NCBI RefSeq assembly: GCF_013407855.1
Contig: NZ_JACBZH010000001.1
Coordinates: forward strand, 930,001 to 994,000
Direction of reading: 5' to 3'
DNA length: 64,000 bases
From: Actinopolymorpha rutila
GTDB taxonomy: Bacteria; Actinomycetota; Actinomycetes; Propionibacteriales; Actinopolymorphaceae
Part shown: piece by piece, positions 18,102-29,235 of the stretch
Layout of the letters: every line of letters starts with the position of its first letter
Numbering within the stretch: the first letter of the stretch is position 1
The notes under the pieces: generated by a model
Told to the model about the DNA's origin: nothing
Databases searched by the model: none
What the model saw: the letters and a program-made list of their open reading frames with translations, nothing else
Made by a program: the position numbers and the translations under genes

Positions 18102-19001
18102 TCAGGGCACGAACGCGCGCCGGGCACGCCGGCGGTACGCGCGCGGGGAAAGTCCGTGTGCCCGGTGGAAGCAACGGGTGAAGTACGACTGGCTGGCGAA
18201 GCCGGTGCGGTGGGCGATCGCGGTGACGGTGAGGTCGGTGGTGGCCAGCAGGACGCGGGCGCGTTCGAGCCGCAACTCGGTGACGAAGCGGGTGGGCGAG
18301 GTGGCGTAGTGCGTGCGCATGGACCGGGCCAGGTGGGCGCCGCTCACGGTCGCGAGCTCGCGCAGCCGGGGTACGCCGGCCCGGAGGTTGTCCTCGGCGC
18401 GCATCTCGGCGCAGGCGCGTACCAACCAGGCCGGGCGGAGCTCGCCGGCGCGCACACCGGAGCCGGCGCGTTCGGTGCCGGTGTGCGCGTCGAAGGTGCC
18501 GAGGGCGAGGATCTCCGACCAGAACCTGATCAGGTCGAGCATCGTCGGCGTGCCGTGGAACGCCGCGAGCGCCCGGTCGAACGCCGCCCGCCCGGCCTCG
18601 CCGCGCTCACCCCGCAGTGCCAGCAGCGGAGGGTCGGGCCGCTGCTCCAGCTCCCCGTCCGGATCGGCGCCGGCGAGGTCGACGAAGGCCTGCCAGGCCG
18701 GCGCGGGAAAGGCGACGTTGACGAACGTCACCCCGGCCGGTGACCGCCCGGCGATCGCGTGCTGGTCGCGTGGGCGGACGAGAACCACGTCGCCCGGTGC
18801 CAGTGCCTGGACGCCGGTGCCGACGTGGTGGTCGGCATATCCGTCGACGACGGCCATCAGCTCGTAGAAGTCCGCGTGGCCGTGCCGGTCGGAGCCGCCC
18901 GATCGGGGGCCGAGCCGGACCTGGGCGGCGTGGTAGGCGCGCCCCAGGGCATGGGACTCGAACCGCAGCGGCTGCCGGGAGGGCATGTCAGAAAAGTACA
19001 C
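18102..19001 (-). CDS. AraC-family transcriptional regulator
   Basis: 299 residues. The N-terminal cupin-like sensor (about 15-110, with HGHADFYELMAVVDG and LAPGDVVLVRPRDQHAI) is followed by a C-terminal pair of helix-turn-helices (about 200-295: LRELATVSGAHLARSMRTHY and TVTAIAHRTGFASQSYFTRC). The start may be the GTG at 19001 or the ATG at 18986 (MPSRQPLRFE). It diverges from the phytanoyl-CoA dioxygenase-type gene 106 bp away and is probably its activator in response to a small molecule such as a sugar or catabolic substrate. That link is inference from arrangement. Confidence 0.85.
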   Translation of the reverse strand: MYFSDMPSRQPLRFESHALGRAYHAAQVRLGPRSGGSDRHGHADFYELMAVVDGYADHHVGTGVQALAPGDVVLVRPRDQHAIAGRSPAGVTFVNVAFPAPAWQAFVDLAGADPDGELEQRPDPPLLALRGERGEAGRAAFDRALAAFHGTPTMLDLIRFWSEILALGTFDAHTGTERAGSGVRAGELRPAWLVRACAEMRAEDNLRAGVPRLRELATVSGAHLARSMRTHYATSPTRFVTELRLERARVLLATTDLTVTAIAHRTGFASQSYFTRCFHRAHGLSPRAYRRRARRAFVP

Positions 19002-19107
19002 ATTCCCGCGTCGGCAGTGCTATCGCACGACCCGCTCCGGATCCGACGATGGGCGCAGGACACGGAAGTGCCCATCAGGACGATCGCCGACGAAGGGGAC
19101 GAGTTCG

Positions 19108-19893
19108 ATGAGCGCAGAAGTACTGGACGAACGCGACGCACGCGAACGCTACGACACCGACGGCTACGTGATCTTCCGCGACGTCATCGACGCCGACCTG
19201 ATCAAGGAAGTGAACGCCCACGTCGAGTGGCTGCAGGCCCGGCACCCTGAGCTGCGGCCCGAGAACCTCGGGCACGTTCTGATGCGGGACGACCCGTTCT
19301 GGGTGCGCCTGATCGGTGACGACCGGTTGGTCGACATCGCGCAGCTGTTCGTGGGCCCGGACGTCGCGTTGTTCGCGTCCCACTACATCTGCAAGCCGCC
19401 GTTCTCCGGCCAGCCGGTGCTGTGGCACCAGGACGGCGCGTTCTGGCCGCTGGAGCCGATGAAGGTCGTCACGCTGTGGCTGGCGGTCGACCCGTCCACC
19501 CCGGAGAACGGCTGCGTACGGCTGGTCCCCGGCTCGCACAAGTGGGACGTCGCGGGGATGCGGGACAACACCGACGTGGAGAGCGTTCTGGGCAAGGAGA
19601 TCGCGGTCGACGTGGACGAGGACCAGGCCGTCGACATGGTGCTGCGGCCCGGCGACGTGGAAGTCCACCACCCGCACATCGTGCACGGGAGCAACGCGAA
19701 CACCTCACCACAGCGCAGATGCGGTCTCACGATCCGCTACATTCCGACCACGACACGTATCGTCACCGACGAGTTGCCGTGGCCGAGCGCGTTCCATCTG
19801 CGCGGTGCTCCGGGCGTCAATCCGTACCAACCGAAGCCCGTGTACGTCGAGGGAGAACACCTGCCTTTCCGGGGCTGTGAAGCCTGGTCGTAG
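19108..19893 (+). CDS. phytanoyl-CoA dioxygenase (PhyH) family protein
   Basis: 261 residues. A non-haem Fe(II)/2-oxoglutarate oxygenase of the PhyH family. The iron-binding HxD is in VLWHQDGAFWP (about 105-113), the distal His in VHHPHIVHGSNANTSP (about 190-205), and the 2-oxoglutarate-binding Arg in RRCGLTIRY. The start at 19108 (MSAEVLDERDARERYDTDGYV) is preceded by a GGGGACGAG site; a longer frame upstream is unlikely. It hydroxylates an unknown substrate. It is divergent from the AraC regulator. Confidence 0.85.
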   Translation: MSAEVLDERDARERYDTDGYVIFRDVIDADLIKEVNAHVEWLQARHPELRPENLGHVLMRDDPFWVRLIGDDRLVDIAQLFVGPDVALFASHYICKPPFSGQPVLWHQDGAFWPLEPMKVVTLWLAVDPSTPENGCVRLVPGSHKWDVAGMRDNTDVESVLGKEIAVDVDEDQAVDMVLRPGDVEVHHPHIVHGSNANTSPQRRCGLTIRYIPTTTRIVTDELPWPSAFHLRGAPGVNPYQPKPVYVEGEHLPFRGCEAWS

Positions 19894-20038
19894 CCGCTCC
19901 TTGCAGGCCCTTTCACCTGCCCGAGCATGCCGCGACGCGGCTTGTCAACCCCCCATCCCCGCGCTGACCTGCGGAAACGTCGAGGGTGTCAGGATCGCCC
20001 CGTGTTACCCTTGTCACCGAGGAAGGGGTACCTGACAT

Positions 20039-20524
20039 ATGACTTTCAAGGTCGGCGAGACAGTGGTGTACCCCCATCATGGGGCTGCCGTCATCGATGA
20101 CATCGAGACACGCAAGATCAAGGGCGTGGACAAGACCTACCTCGTCCTGCGGATCGTGGCACAAAGCGATCTCGTTGTCCGGGTCCCGGCGGAGAACGTC
20201 GACCTGGTCGGCGTCCGCGACGTAGTGGGTCAGGAAGGTCTGGAGAAGGTCTTCGAGGTTCTCCGTGCTCCACACACGGAGGAGCCGACCAACTGGTCGC
20301 GGCGCTACAAGGCCAACCTCGAGAAGCTTGCCTCCGGTGACGTGATCAAGGTGGCGGAGGTCGTCCGCGACCTGTGGCGCCGGGAGCGGGACCGCGGGCT
20401 TTCCGCGGGTGAGAAGCGGATGCTGGCGAAGGCCCGGCAGATACTGGTCTCCGAGTTGGCGCTGGCGGAGAACACCAACGAGGACAAGGCGGAAGCCCTC
20501 CTCGACGAGGTGCTCGCTTCCTGA
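20039..20524 (+). CDS. carD: CarD transcription factor
   Basis: 161 residues. The N-terminal Tudor-like RNAP-interaction domain (1-60, [16 protein letters not shown]) binds the RNA polymerase beta subunit. The C-terminal helical DNA-binding domain contains the wedge tryptophan, here W86 in [11 protein letters not shown], which stabilises open complexes at promoters. It is usually essential and controls rRNA transcription. GAGGAAGGGG lies about 10 bases before the ATG. It precedes ispD-ispF as in Mycobacterium and Streptomyces. Confidence 0.95.
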   Translation: MTFKVGETVVYPHHGAAVIDDIETRKIKGVDKTYLVLRIVAQSDLVVRVPAENVDLVGVRDVVGQEGLEKVFEVLRAPHTEEPTNWSRRYKANLEKLASGDVIKVAEVVRDLWRRERDRGLSAGEKRMLAKARQILVSELALAENTNEDKAEALLDEVLAS

Positions 20525-20535
20525 CGACGTGCGCG

Positions 20536-20569
20536 AGCCTCGACCCCGGCTGACGCCGGGGTCGAGGCT
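20536..20569 (+). terminator. hairpin after carD
   Basis: A 15-bp perfect stem (20536-20550 with 20555-20569) and TGAC loop lie 11 bp after the carD stop, followed by TTCTCCT. It should separate carD from ispD transcription, at least partly. Confidence 0.75.
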
Positions 20570-20610
20570 TCTCCTGCGCCCGCACCCTTCCTCACAACCT
20601 CACAGAAGTG

Positions 20611-21336
20611 ATGAGAACCGCAGCGATCATTCCGGCCGCCGGCCGCGGCGAACGTCTGGGCCCCGGTGTGCCGAAGGCCCTCCGCGAGTTGGGCGGCGCA
20701 CCGCTGCTCGTGCACGCGGTCAGGGCGGTGGACCGCGCCCGTTCGGTCGACCTCGTGGTGGTAGCCGCACCCCCCGACGACCCGGCGGGTGTCGAACGCC
20801 TGCTGGCCGACTACGAGTGGATCGGTGAGGTCCTCGTCGTCCCCGGTGGCCTGGACCGGCAACAGTCCGTGGCCCGCGCGCTGGCCAGCCTGCCCGAGGA
20901 TGTGGACGTCGTACTGGTCCACGACGCGGCCCGGCCGCTGGCGCCGCCCGAACTCGTCGACGCGGTGGCCGCGACGATCCGCCGCGGTGCCGCCGCCTGT
21001 GTGCCGGTCGTTCCGCTCGCGGACACCGTGAAGGTGGTCGCCGGAGACCAGGTGGTCAGCACCCTGGACCGGTCCTCGTTGCGTGCCGTCCAGACTCCGC
21101 AGGGATTCCGGCGGGCCGTGCTGAGGGCCGCGCACGCGGCGGTCGAGCAGGCCCTGGCCGACGGCGGACTTCCGGAGGGCCCACCGGTCACCGACGATGC
21201 CGGCATGGTCGAACGCCAGGGCGTCCCGGTGGTGGCCGTGCCCGGCTCGGAGGAGGCGTTCAAGGTGACCAGGCCGCTGGACCTGCTGACCGCGGAGGCG
21301 CTGCTGACCCGGCGGAGGGCCGCCGGTGCCCGCTGA
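20611..21336 (+). CDS. ispD: 2-C-methyl-D-erythritol 4-phosphate cytidylyltransferase
   Basis: 241 residues. IspD joins MEP to CTP, the third step of the non-mevalonate isoprenoid pathway. Key segments are the nucleotide-binding loop [19 protein letters not shown] (6-24), [16 protein letters not shown] (about 78-93), [15 protein letters not shown] and [10 protein letters not shown], and TPQGFRR. The ATG at 20611 directly follows an in-frame GTG at 20608. Its 3' end overlaps ispF by 11 bp, so the two are translated together. Confidence 0.95.
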   Translation: MRTAAIIPAAGRGERLGPGVPKALRELGGAPLLVHAVRAVDRARSVDLVVVAAPPDDPAGVERLLADYEWIGEVLVVPGGLDRQQSVARALASLPEDVDVVLVHDAARPLAPPELVDAVAATIRRGAAACVPVVPLADTVKVVAGDQVVSTLDRSSLRAVQTPQGFRRAVLRAAHAAVEQALADGGLPEGPPVTDDAGMVERQGVPVVAVPGSEEAFKVTRPLDLLTAEALLTRRRAAGAR

Positions 21337-21829
21337 CTCGCCGGCCGATCTGCCTGGACTTCCCCGGGTCGGCGTCGGCGTCGACGTCCACCCGTTCGCC
21401 CCCGGCCGGCCGATGTGGGTCGCCGGGCTGCACTGGCCGCAGGAGAGCGTCGGGCTGTCCGGCCACTCCGACGGCGACGTGGCCGCGCACGCCTGCTGCG
21501 ACGCGATCCTGACCGCCGCGGGGCTGGGTGACCTCGGTGCCCAGATCGGCACGTCGGACCCGGTGTGGGCCGGTGCCTCCGGCGTCGCGCTGCTGACCGA
21601 GATGGCCGCTCGGGTCCGGTCGGCGGGGTGGCGGATCGGGAACGTCTCGGTGCAGGTGGTCGGCGTCCGGCCCCGGATGGCCGCACGTCGCGTCGAGGCC
21701 GAGCGCGTGCTGAGCGAGGCGTGTGGCGCGCCGGTGGGCGTGGCCGCGAAGACGACCGACGGGCTCGGGTTCACCGGCCGCGGCGAGGGGCTGGCGGCGT
21801 TCGCCACCGCGCTGGTCGTACCTGCCTGA
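21326..21829 (+). CDS. ispF: 2-C-methyl-D-erythritol 2,4-cyclodiphosphate synthase
   Basis: 167 residues, a homotrimeric zinc enzyme that cyclises CDP-ME 2-phosphate in the MEP pathway. Metal ligands are the Asp and His of VGVDVHPF (20 and 22) and the His in [33 protein letters not shown] is the C-terminal signature that binds the cytidine. It starts at GTG 21326 inside ispD. It lacks nothing compared with the family. Confidence 0.95.
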   Translation: MPADSPADLPGLPRVGVGVDVHPFAPGRPMWVAGLHWPQESVGLSGHSDGDVAAHACCDAILTAAGLGDLGAQIGTSDPVWAGASGVALLTEMAARVRSAGWRIGNVSVQVVGVRPRMAARRVEAERVLSEACGAPVGVAAKTTDGLGFTGRGEGLAAFATALVVPA

Positions 21830-21955
21830 GTCGTACCCAACTGACCGACGGGCAGATCCACTGATCGGTGGATGTGTGCCTTGCCGGTGCGTCGTTACGT
21901 TCGTGTGGCCGGTGGCACGATCAGCGTGACCGCCTTGCCAGGAACGGATTTCGCG

Positions 21956-23572
21956 ATGACGAACGTGACCAGACGGGGCTTCCTCGGTGCGACCGCCGCA
22001 CTCGCCGGAGTGGCGGGAACCGGGGTCGTGGGAACAGGAACGGCGGATGCCGCCGGCCGCGGCGATGGGCCCGGTGGTGGCACAGGTGGTGTCGGACCGG
22101 ACGACCCGCGCTACGGCGACCTGCTGCTGCGTGGGCAGAACCGCCGCTTCGTCGGGCATCCCGAACGCATCGAGGTGGTGCACTCCACCGAGGACGTCGT
22201 ACGCGCGGTCGAGAACGCTGCACGCTCGGGTCGGCGGATCGCGGTGCGAAGCGGCGGCCACTGCTTCGAGAACTTCGTCGACGACCCCGACGTGCAGGTG
22301 GTCGTCGACATGTCGGCACTGTCCGGGGTGACCTGGGACCACCGCCGGCGGGCGTTCGCCGTCGAGGCGGGCGCGACCCTGGAGCAGGTGTACAAGGCGC
22401 TCTTCTACGGCTGGGGCGTCACCGTGCCGGGCGGCGGTTGCCTGTCGGTCGGGGTCGGCGGCCACTTCAGCGGCGGCGGGTACGGCCCGCTGTCCCGGCT
22501 GCACGGTTCGGTCGTCGACCACCTGTACGCCGTTGAGGTGGTGGTCGTGGACCGGTCCGGGCACGCCCGGCCGGTTGTCGCGACCCGGGAGCCGCACGAC
22601 CCGCACCGCGACCTGTGGTGGGCGCACACCGGCGGAGGCGGCGGGAACTTCGGTGTCGTCACCCGCTACTTCCTGCGCAGCCACGGCGTTTCCGGCAACG
22701 ATCCCACCCGTGCGCTGCCCCGGCCGCCGGCCACGCTGCTGAGCTCCTTCGTCGCCTGGGACTGGAAGGCCGTCACCGCGGAGTCGTTCGCGCGGACGAT
22801 GGCGAACTACTTCGGGTGGTACGAGAAGTACGCCGGCGCGGGCTCGCCGTACGCCAGTCTCTACAGCCCGTTCCTCATCCCCACCAGCGCGGCCGACGGG
22901 TTCCTGCTGTCCACGCAGATCGACGGGACGCTGCCCGATGCCAAGGCGAGGTTGACAGCGTTCCACGAGGCGATCGCCGACGGCGTTTCGCCCAGGCCCT
23001 ATCTGGGCGAGGTGGAGGAGGGCCACTTCCTGCACCTGACCCTGATCCGCTCGATCCAGGAGACCCAGCAGCCGGGCCGGGGGAAGTACAAGGCGGCCTA
23101 CCTGCGGACGGGCTACACCGCCGACCAGGTGGCCACGCTCCACCGCCACCTCACCGACCCCGGCTACCGCAACCCCGAGTCGCTGGCGTTGTTCATCCCG
23201 TACGGCGGGCAGGTCAACACCGTCAACCCGTCGGCCACCGCCACCGCCCAGCGGGACTCGATCATGAAGGTCGTCTACGCCGCCTCGTGGACCGACCCGG
23301 GGCGCGACGAGGAGGAGGTCGACTGGACCCGGCGCGTCTACCGGGACGTGTACGCCGAGACCGGCGGGGTGCCGGTGCCGAACGCCGCCAACGACGGGTC
23401 GTACATCAACTATCCCGACCGCGACCTCGCCGACCCGCGGTGGAACACCTCCGGGGTGCCCTGGCACACCCTGTACTACAAGGGGAACTACCCGCGGCTG
23501 CAGCGGATCAAGGCACACTACGACTCGCGCGGCGTGTTCGGCCACGAGCTCGGCGTCGAGCCGGCCCGCTGA
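21956..23572 (+). CDS. Tat-exported FAD-binding oxidoreductase (berberine-bridge-enzyme-like)
   Basis: 538 residues. A twin-arginine signal TRRGFLGATAALAGVAG opens the protein, so it is exported folded. It is followed by a PCMH-type FAD domain (about 60-230) and a C-terminal BBE segment (YINYPDRDLAD, WHTLYYKGNYPRLQRIKAHYD). RSGGHCFEN carries the His and PGGGCLSVGVGGHFSGGGYG the Cys that in relatives bind FAD bicovalently. Such enzymes oxidise sugars, alcohols or alkaloid-like compounds with oxygen. ATG 21956 is chosen because it starts directly at the Tat motif. It lies between ispF and cysS, interrupting the usual order. Confidence 0.85.
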   Translation: MTNVTRRGFLGATAALAGVAGTGVVGTGTADAAGRGDGPGGGTGGVGPDDPRYGDLLLRGQNRRFVGHPERIEVVHSTEDVVRAVENAARSGRRIAVRSGGHCFENFVDDPDVQVVVDMSALSGVTWDHRRRAFAVEAGATLEQVYKALFYGWGVTVPGGGCLSVGVGGHFSGGGYGPLSRLHGSVVDHLYAVEVVVVDRSGHARPVVATREPHDPHRDLWWAHTGGGGGNFGVVTRYFLRSHGVSGNDPTRALPRPPATLLSSFVAWDWKAVTAESFARTMANYFGWYEKYAGAGSPYASLYSPFLIPTSAADGFLLSTQIDGTLPDAKARLTAFHEAIADGVSPRPYLGEVEEGHFLHLTLIRSIQETQQPGRGKYKAAYLRTGYTADQVATLHRHLTDPGYRNPESLALFIPYGGQVNTVNPSATATAQRDSIMKVVYAASWTDPGRDEEEVDWTRRVYRDVYAETGGVPVPNAANDGSYINYPDRDLADPRWNTSGVPWHTLYYKGNYPRLQRIKAHYDSRGVFGHELGVEPAR

Positions 23573-23674
23573 ACCCGGGAGAAACGACTCCGGGGAATTT
23601 CGGGCGAATCGCCGAATCGGCGGCCCGGATCGCCGGGAGGCGGGCCGGTGCGGGGTCATCGGTACGCTGAGTCA

Positions 23675-25120
23675 ATGAACTTGCGCCTGTACGACACGCG
23701 CGCGCGTGCGATCCGTGACTTCGAGCCGCTCCAGCCCGGCAAGGTCACGATGTACGTCTGTGGCGCCACCGTGCAGAGCCCGCCGCACATCGGGCACGTG
23801 CGGTTCGCCGTCAACTTCGACCTGCTCCGGCGCTGGCTGCTGCACCAGGGCACCGAGGTCGTCTACGTCCGCAACGTCACCGACGTCGAGGACAAGGTGA
23901 TCGCCAGGTCCCAGGCGGAGCAGGTGCCCTGGTGGGAGCTCGCCTACCGCAACGAGCGGGCGTTCTCCGCGGCGTACGACCTGCTCGGCTGCCTCCCGGC
24001 GACGCTGGAACCGCGGGCGACCGGGCACGTCCCCGAGATCGTCGCGCTGATCGACCGGCTGATCGAGGCCGGCCACGCCTACGCCAGCGGCGGCGACGTG
24101 CTGTTCGACGTCCGGTCGTTCGCCGACTACGGCGCCCTGTCCGGTCAGCGGGTCGAGGAGGTCCAGTCGGCCGGCGACACCGAGAACGCCGAGGCCAAGC
24201 GCGACCCGCGCGACTTCGCGTTGTGGAAGCGGGCCAAGCCGGGTGAGCCGAGCTGGGACACGCCGTGGGGCCCGGGCCGGCCGGGCTGGCACATCGAGTG
24301 CTCGGCGATGTCGACGAAGTACCTCGGCCGGGAGTTCGACATCCACGGCGGCGGCATCGACCTGGTGTTCCCGCACCACGAGAACGAACGCGCCCAGTCG
24401 CTGGCGGCCGGCGACCCGTTCGCGCGCTACTGGCTGCACAACGCCTGGGTGACGCTGTCCGGGGAGAAGATGAGCAAGTCGCTCGGCAACTCCCTGCTGG
24501 TCCGGGAGGTCGTCCGCCGCGACGTCCGCCCGGTCGAGCTGCGCTACTACCTCGCCTCGCCGCACTACCGCTCGATGATCGAGTACTCCGAGGAGGCGCT
24601 GCACGAGGCGGCCGCCGGGTACCAACGGCTGGAGGGCTTCGTCGAGCGGGCGGTGGAGTTCGTCGGGGAGGTCGGCGCCGCGCCGCTCGCCGGCGAGGGC
24701 ACGGACGGGGAGGGGTGGACGTCCACCCTGCCGGATGCGTTCGTCCAGGCGATGAACGACGACCTCGGCGTCCCCCAGGCACTCGCGGTGGTGCACGCGG
24801 CGGTCCGGGACGGCAACACCGCCCTGGCCGCCGACGACAAGGCGACCGTCCGGGCGCGACTGCTCGAGGTCAGGTCGATGCTGTCCGTGCTCGGCCTGGA
24901 CCCGATGGACCCGCGCTGGCGGCGTTCGGCCGGCCAGGACGACTCCCTCCGCGCGGTGGCCGACACCCTGGTGCGAGCATTGCTGGTTCAGCGCGAGGAA
25001 GCGCGGGCCCGGCGGGACTGGGCGACGGCCGACGCGGTGCGCGACCAACTCAGGGACGCCGGCGTGGAGGTCACCGACACCCCGCACGGCGCCCGGTGGG
25101 ACGTCGCCGACCGGAGCTAG
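23675..25120 (+). CDS. cysS: cysteinyl-tRNA synthetase
   Basis: 481 residues, class I aminoacyl-tRNA synthetase. Cys29 in MYVCGATVQ and the Cys/His of WHIECSAM and FPHHENE bind the substrate-recognition zinc. The HIGH motif is PPHIGHVRF (33-41) and KMSKS is in [10 protein letters not shown] (about 263-272). The C-terminal DALR-like helical domain has [21 protein letters not shown] 23675 gives [11 protein letters not shown], the usual family start. It forms a gene pair with rlmB as in other actinomycetes. Confidence 0.96.
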   Translation: MNLRLYDTRARAIRDFEPLQPGKVTMYVCGATVQSPPHIGHVRFAVNFDLLRRWLLHQGTEVVYVRNVTDVEDKVIARSQAEQVPWWELAYRNERAFSAAYDLLGCLPATLEPRATGHVPEIVALIDRLIEAGHAYASGGDVLFDVRSFADYGALSGQRVEEVQSAGDTENAEAKRDPRDFALWKRAKPGEPSWDTPWGPGRPGWHIECSAMSTKYLGREFDIHGGGIDLVFPHHENERAQSLAAGDPFARYWLHNAWVTLSGEKMSKSLGNSLLVREVVRRDVRPVELRYYLASPHYRSMIEYSEEALHEAAAGYQRLEGFVERAVEFVGEVGAAPLAGEGTDGEGWTSTLPDAFVQAMNDDLGVPQALAVVHAAVRDGNTALAADDKATVRARLLEVRSMLSVLGLDPMDPRWRRSAGQDDSLRAVADTLVRALLVQREEARARRDWATADAVRDQLRDAGVEVTDTPHGARWDVADRS

Positions 25121-25124
25121 CTGG

Positions 25125-25163
25125 GATCAGCCGGGCCGGCCGAGGCGGACGGCCCGGCTGATC
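25125..25163 (+). terminator. hairpin between cysS and rlmB
   Basis: A 14-bp perfect stem (25125-25138 with 25150-25163) with an 11-nt loop sits right after the cysS stop. It may attenuate rather than fully end transcription, since rlmB follows within 32 bp. Confidence 0.6.
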
Positions 25164-25194
25164 GACGTACGACATCGAGTGGGTGGAGGCTGGC

Positions 25195-26190
25195 GTGGCC
25201 GGCAACAGCAAGCGCCGGGGTGCGATCCGGCAGCGTTCCGGGGGCAACCCGACGGCGGGCTCGGGCGGCCGGGTCCGCCGCGGCCTGGAGGGCAAGGGCC
25301 CGACGCCGCGGGCGGAGGACCGGCCCTACCACAAGGCGCACAAGCGGGTGCAGGCGCAGAAGCGGGCGGCTGCCACCTCGGATGGCCGGCGCGGCGGCTC
25401 CGGCCGGGCGGGCGCTGGGGGGCGCGCCGGTGACCGGCCGGAGTGGATCGTCGGCCGCAACCCGGTTGTGGAGACCCTGCGCTCCGGCGTACCGGTGAAG
25501 TCCGTCCAGGTCGCCGAGCGGATCGACCGCGACGACCGGGTACGCGAGATCCTGCGGCTGGCCGCCGAGACCGGCGCCCCGCTGCTGGAGGTCACCCGGC
25601 TGGAGCTGGACCGGCTCACCAGCGGTGCGGTCCACCAGGGCGTAGCCGTGCAGGTGCCGCCGTACGAGTACGCCGACCCCGACGAGCTGCTCCAGGACGC
25701 CATCGACAGCGGTGAGCCGCCGCTGCTGGTGGCCCTGGACGGTGTCACCGACCCGCGCAACCTGGGCGCGGTGGTCCGCTCGGCGGCGGCGTTCGGCGCG
25801 CACGGCGTGGTGGTGCCCGAACGCCGGTCCGCCGCGATGACGGCGGCCGCCTGGAAGACCTCGGCGGGTGCGGCGGTGCGGGTGCCGGTGGCCCGGGCGG
25901 TCAACCTCAACCGCACGCTGAAGGCCTACCAGAAGGCCGGGCTGCGCGTCGTCGGGCTGGCCGCGGAGGGTGAGGGCGACCTCGCCGAGGTGGCCGACCT
26001 GGACGGCCCGGTGGTCCTGGTCGCGGGTTCGGAGGGCAAGGGGCTGTCCCGGCTGGTCCGCGAGACCGCCGACGACCTGGCGAGGATCCCGATGCACTCG
26101 GGAACGGAGTCGCTGAACGCCGGCGTCGCCGCGGGCATCGCGTTGTACGAGGTGGCCCAGCAGCGCGCCCGGTCCGCGGCCGCCGAGTAG
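25195..26190 (+). CDS. rlmB: 23S rRNA (guanosine-2'-O-)-methyltransferase RlmB family (SpoU/TrmH)
   Basis: 331 residues. The N-terminal 85 residues are basic and Gly/Arg-rich (NSKRRGAIRQ), typical of actinobacterial members. Then comes the ribosomal-L30e-like substrate domain (WIVGRNPVVETLRSG) and the SPOUT domain with LVALDGVTDPRNLGAVVRSAAAFG, LVAGSEGKGLSRLV and IPMHSGTESLNAGVAAGIALYE, the three SAM-binding motifs of the trefoil knot. GTG 25195 begins VAGNSKRRGA, matching the usual MAGNS start. Confidence 0.92.
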   Translation: MAGNSKRRGAIRQRSGGNPTAGSGGRVRRGLEGKGPTPRAEDRPYHKAHKRVQAQKRAAATSDGRRGGSGRAGAGGRAGDRPEWIVGRNPVVETLRSGVPVKSVQVAERIDRDDRVREILRLAAETGAPLLEVTRLELDRLTSGAVHQGVAVQVPPYEYADPDELLQDAIDSGEPPLLVALDGVTDPRNLGAVVRSAAAFGAHGVVVPERRSAAMTAAAWKTSAGAAVRVPVARAVNLNRTLKAYQKAGLRVVGLAAEGEGDLAEVADLDGPVVLVAGSEGKGLSRLVRETADDLARIPMHSGTESLNAGVAAGIALYEVAQQRARSAAAE

Positions 26191-26227
26191 GCTGCCCAGC
26201 CTTCCCAACGTCGAGGAGGACCCCGCC

Positions 26228-27394
<1,167 letters not shown>

Positions 27395-27714
27395 TCCAAT
27401 CCTGGTTGGGGTTTCGCGGTGTCGGCGACTGCCGGCACGTGGGGATCTGCCGGTAGCCTTCGGCGGTTGGTGACCATCGGCACGGCCGGACCCGCCGGCA
27501 TTCGCCGACGTGGCCACACACGTCGGCAAGCACCGGCGCGGCTGTCCGCGCCGCCAGTTGTCGGCATCGGTAGACCGCGCCGATCCCGCGTTGTTTCCGT
27601 CCTACCGGACAGGTCCGATGCGGGACCTCCCCCGGTGTCGGCGAGGTAGGCCGCAGCGGCTTACGGGCCGTCCGGGGGAGGCCTTCGAAGGTATGGCGTT
27701 CGCACGATGAAGGC
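27395..27714. other. 320-bp gene-free region with one hairpin
   Basis: Between the acyl-CoA dehydrogenase and the frameshifted exported protein. A 9-bp stem (27504-27512 with 27519-27527, 6-nt loop) could end the upstream transcript. GTCGGC and CCGGC motifs recur, but no gene is supported. Confidence 0.5.
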
Positions 27715-28292
27715 ATGGAGACCGGCTCGGCCACCAAGCATCGACCGCACTTCTCGCGCAAGGCGCTCGTCGCCCTGGGAGCTCTGGTGGCGGCCAGGGC
27801 GGCACCACCTGCAGCCCCACCGACAAGCCGGGTGCGGTGGACGTCAAGAACCTCGTCATCGCGACGTACCACAATGCGTGGTGGGGAATTCACCGAGCCT
27901 GTACGTCGTCGGTGAACGAGCACAAGGAGGGCCGGGCGATCGACGTCGCGTTCAGCGCCGCCGACCCGGTTCAGCGCACCAACGCCAACGACTTCCTGTA
28001 CTGGCTGCTCAAGCCCGACCAGTACGGCAACCGGAACGCGATGGCCCGCCGGCTCGGCGTGATGTACCTGATCTGGAACCACAAGATGTGGCGGGCCTAC
28101 AACCCCAGCGCGGGCTGGCAGCCGTACAACGGGTCGAACCCGCACACCGACCACGTCCACATCAGCCTCAGCTGGGACGGCGCGCTGCGGAAGACGACGT
28201 GGTGGACCCAGCAGGCCGCCTCGGGCACGAGGACCTCGACGCCGTCGCCACCGGTGGGGGTCAGCCGGGAGCACCCGACAGACGTCCAGTGA
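27715..28292 (+). pseudogene. exported HTDH-motif protein (VldE/ARB-07466-like domain), frameshifted copy
   Basis: Reads from ATG 27715 as a basic signal peptide (HFSRKALVALGALVAA), then must shift frame near 27790-27800 to continue as GGTTCSPTDKPGAVDVKNLV and on to SVNEHKEGRAIDVAF, YLIWNHKMW and NPHTDHVHISLSW, ending at 28292. Loss of one base explains the break. The domain matches the next gene almost throughout. The conserved His, Asp and HTDH residues recall M15-type metal-binding folds, but enzymatic activity is unproven for the family. Either the gene is decayed, or the frame break is a sequence error. Confidence 0.7.
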
Positions 28293-28393
28293 CAACCCGC
28301 GGTTGACATGGAGTACGAGCCCGGTCCGCTCGGAGGGTGCACCACCTGCGGTTTCCCAGGACGGGAGCACCGCAGGTGGTGCACCTTGGTGTG

Positions 28394-29179
28394 ATGAGCA
28401 GCCACCGGGGCCTTCGGCGGTTACTCGCCGCGGTGGCGGTCCTCGTGCTGCTCCTGGTGGCCGGCCGGGCGGGCCTGGCGGCGTCGTCCATCCCCCGGGA
28501 CGTCGTCTCCTGGCCGGCCGGTACGTCCTGGCCCGCGGTGGAGTCCGGGCAGCCGGTCGCCTCGGGCGCGCCGATCAGCACCCTCGGCTCGGTCAGCTCG
28601 CTGGGCGCGGTCACCTCGGGTGAGTCGGTCCGGTCGGCGGCGTTCGGTCCCTCGATCGACCCGTACGCGCCGTATGTCGGACAGTGGCTGTGCGACCCCA
28701 CCCCCAAGCCGGGTGTGGTCGACGTGCTCAACCTGGTGCGGATGGTGTACCGGCCGCGCTGGTGGGGCATCTCGGGCACCTGCGCCGGCCGGATGCAGAG
28801 CGAGCACAAGGAGGGGCGCGCGCTGGACATCGCGTTCGACGCCCGGTCGCCGCGCGAACGTGCCGCGGCGGAGGACCTCCTGCGCTGGCTGCTGGCCCCG
28901 GACCAGTACGGCAACCAGAACGCGATGGCCCGCCGGCTCGGCGTCATGTACATCATCTGGAACCACCAGATCTGGCGTTCCTACCGCGCAAGCGCGGGTT
29001 GGCAGCCGTACTCGGGTACGCCGAACCCGCACACCGACCACATCCACCTCAGCTTCAGCTGGCAGGGCGCGCTGCGGCAGACCACCTGGTGGCGGGAGGG
29101 CGGGCCGATGGCACCGGGCGGGGCGGGGAAGCAGCTTCCGCCGACGGGCGGACGGATCGCCGGCGACGGCAGCCGTTAG
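28394..29179 (+). CDS. exported HTDH-motif protein (VldE/ARB-07466-like domain), intact paralogue
   Basis: 261 residues. An N-terminal signal or anchor segment (about 8-30, LLAAVAVLVLLLVAGRAGLA) is followed by a Ser/Val-rich linker of about 60 residues. The C-terminal domain (about 90-235) carries PTPKPGVVDVLNLVR, SEHKEGRALDIAF, NQNAMARRLGVMYIIWNH and NPHTDHIHLSFSW. Two cysteines (in WLCDPT and GTCAG) could pair outside the cell. It is a tandem duplicate of the preceding gene. Probably cell-wall associated; function unknown. Confidence 0.75.
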   Translation: MSSHRGLRRLLAAVAVLVLLLVAGRAGLAASSIPRDVVSWPAGTSWPAVESGQPVASGAPISTLGSVSSLGAVTSGESVRSAAFGPSIDPYAPYVGQWLCDPTPKPGVVDVLNLVRMVYRPRWWGISGTCAGRMQSEHKEGRALDIAFDARSPRERAAAEDLLRWLLAPDQYGNQNAMARRLGVMYIIWNHQIWRSYRASAGWQPYSGTPNPHTDHIHLSFSWQGALRQTTWWREGGPMAPGGAGKQLPPTGGRIAGDGSR

Positions 29180-29235
29180 CTCGTTCAGCCGGGCAAGACC
29201 GTGCGGCGCGTCAAGGTCGGATTGACAGCGGCCGT

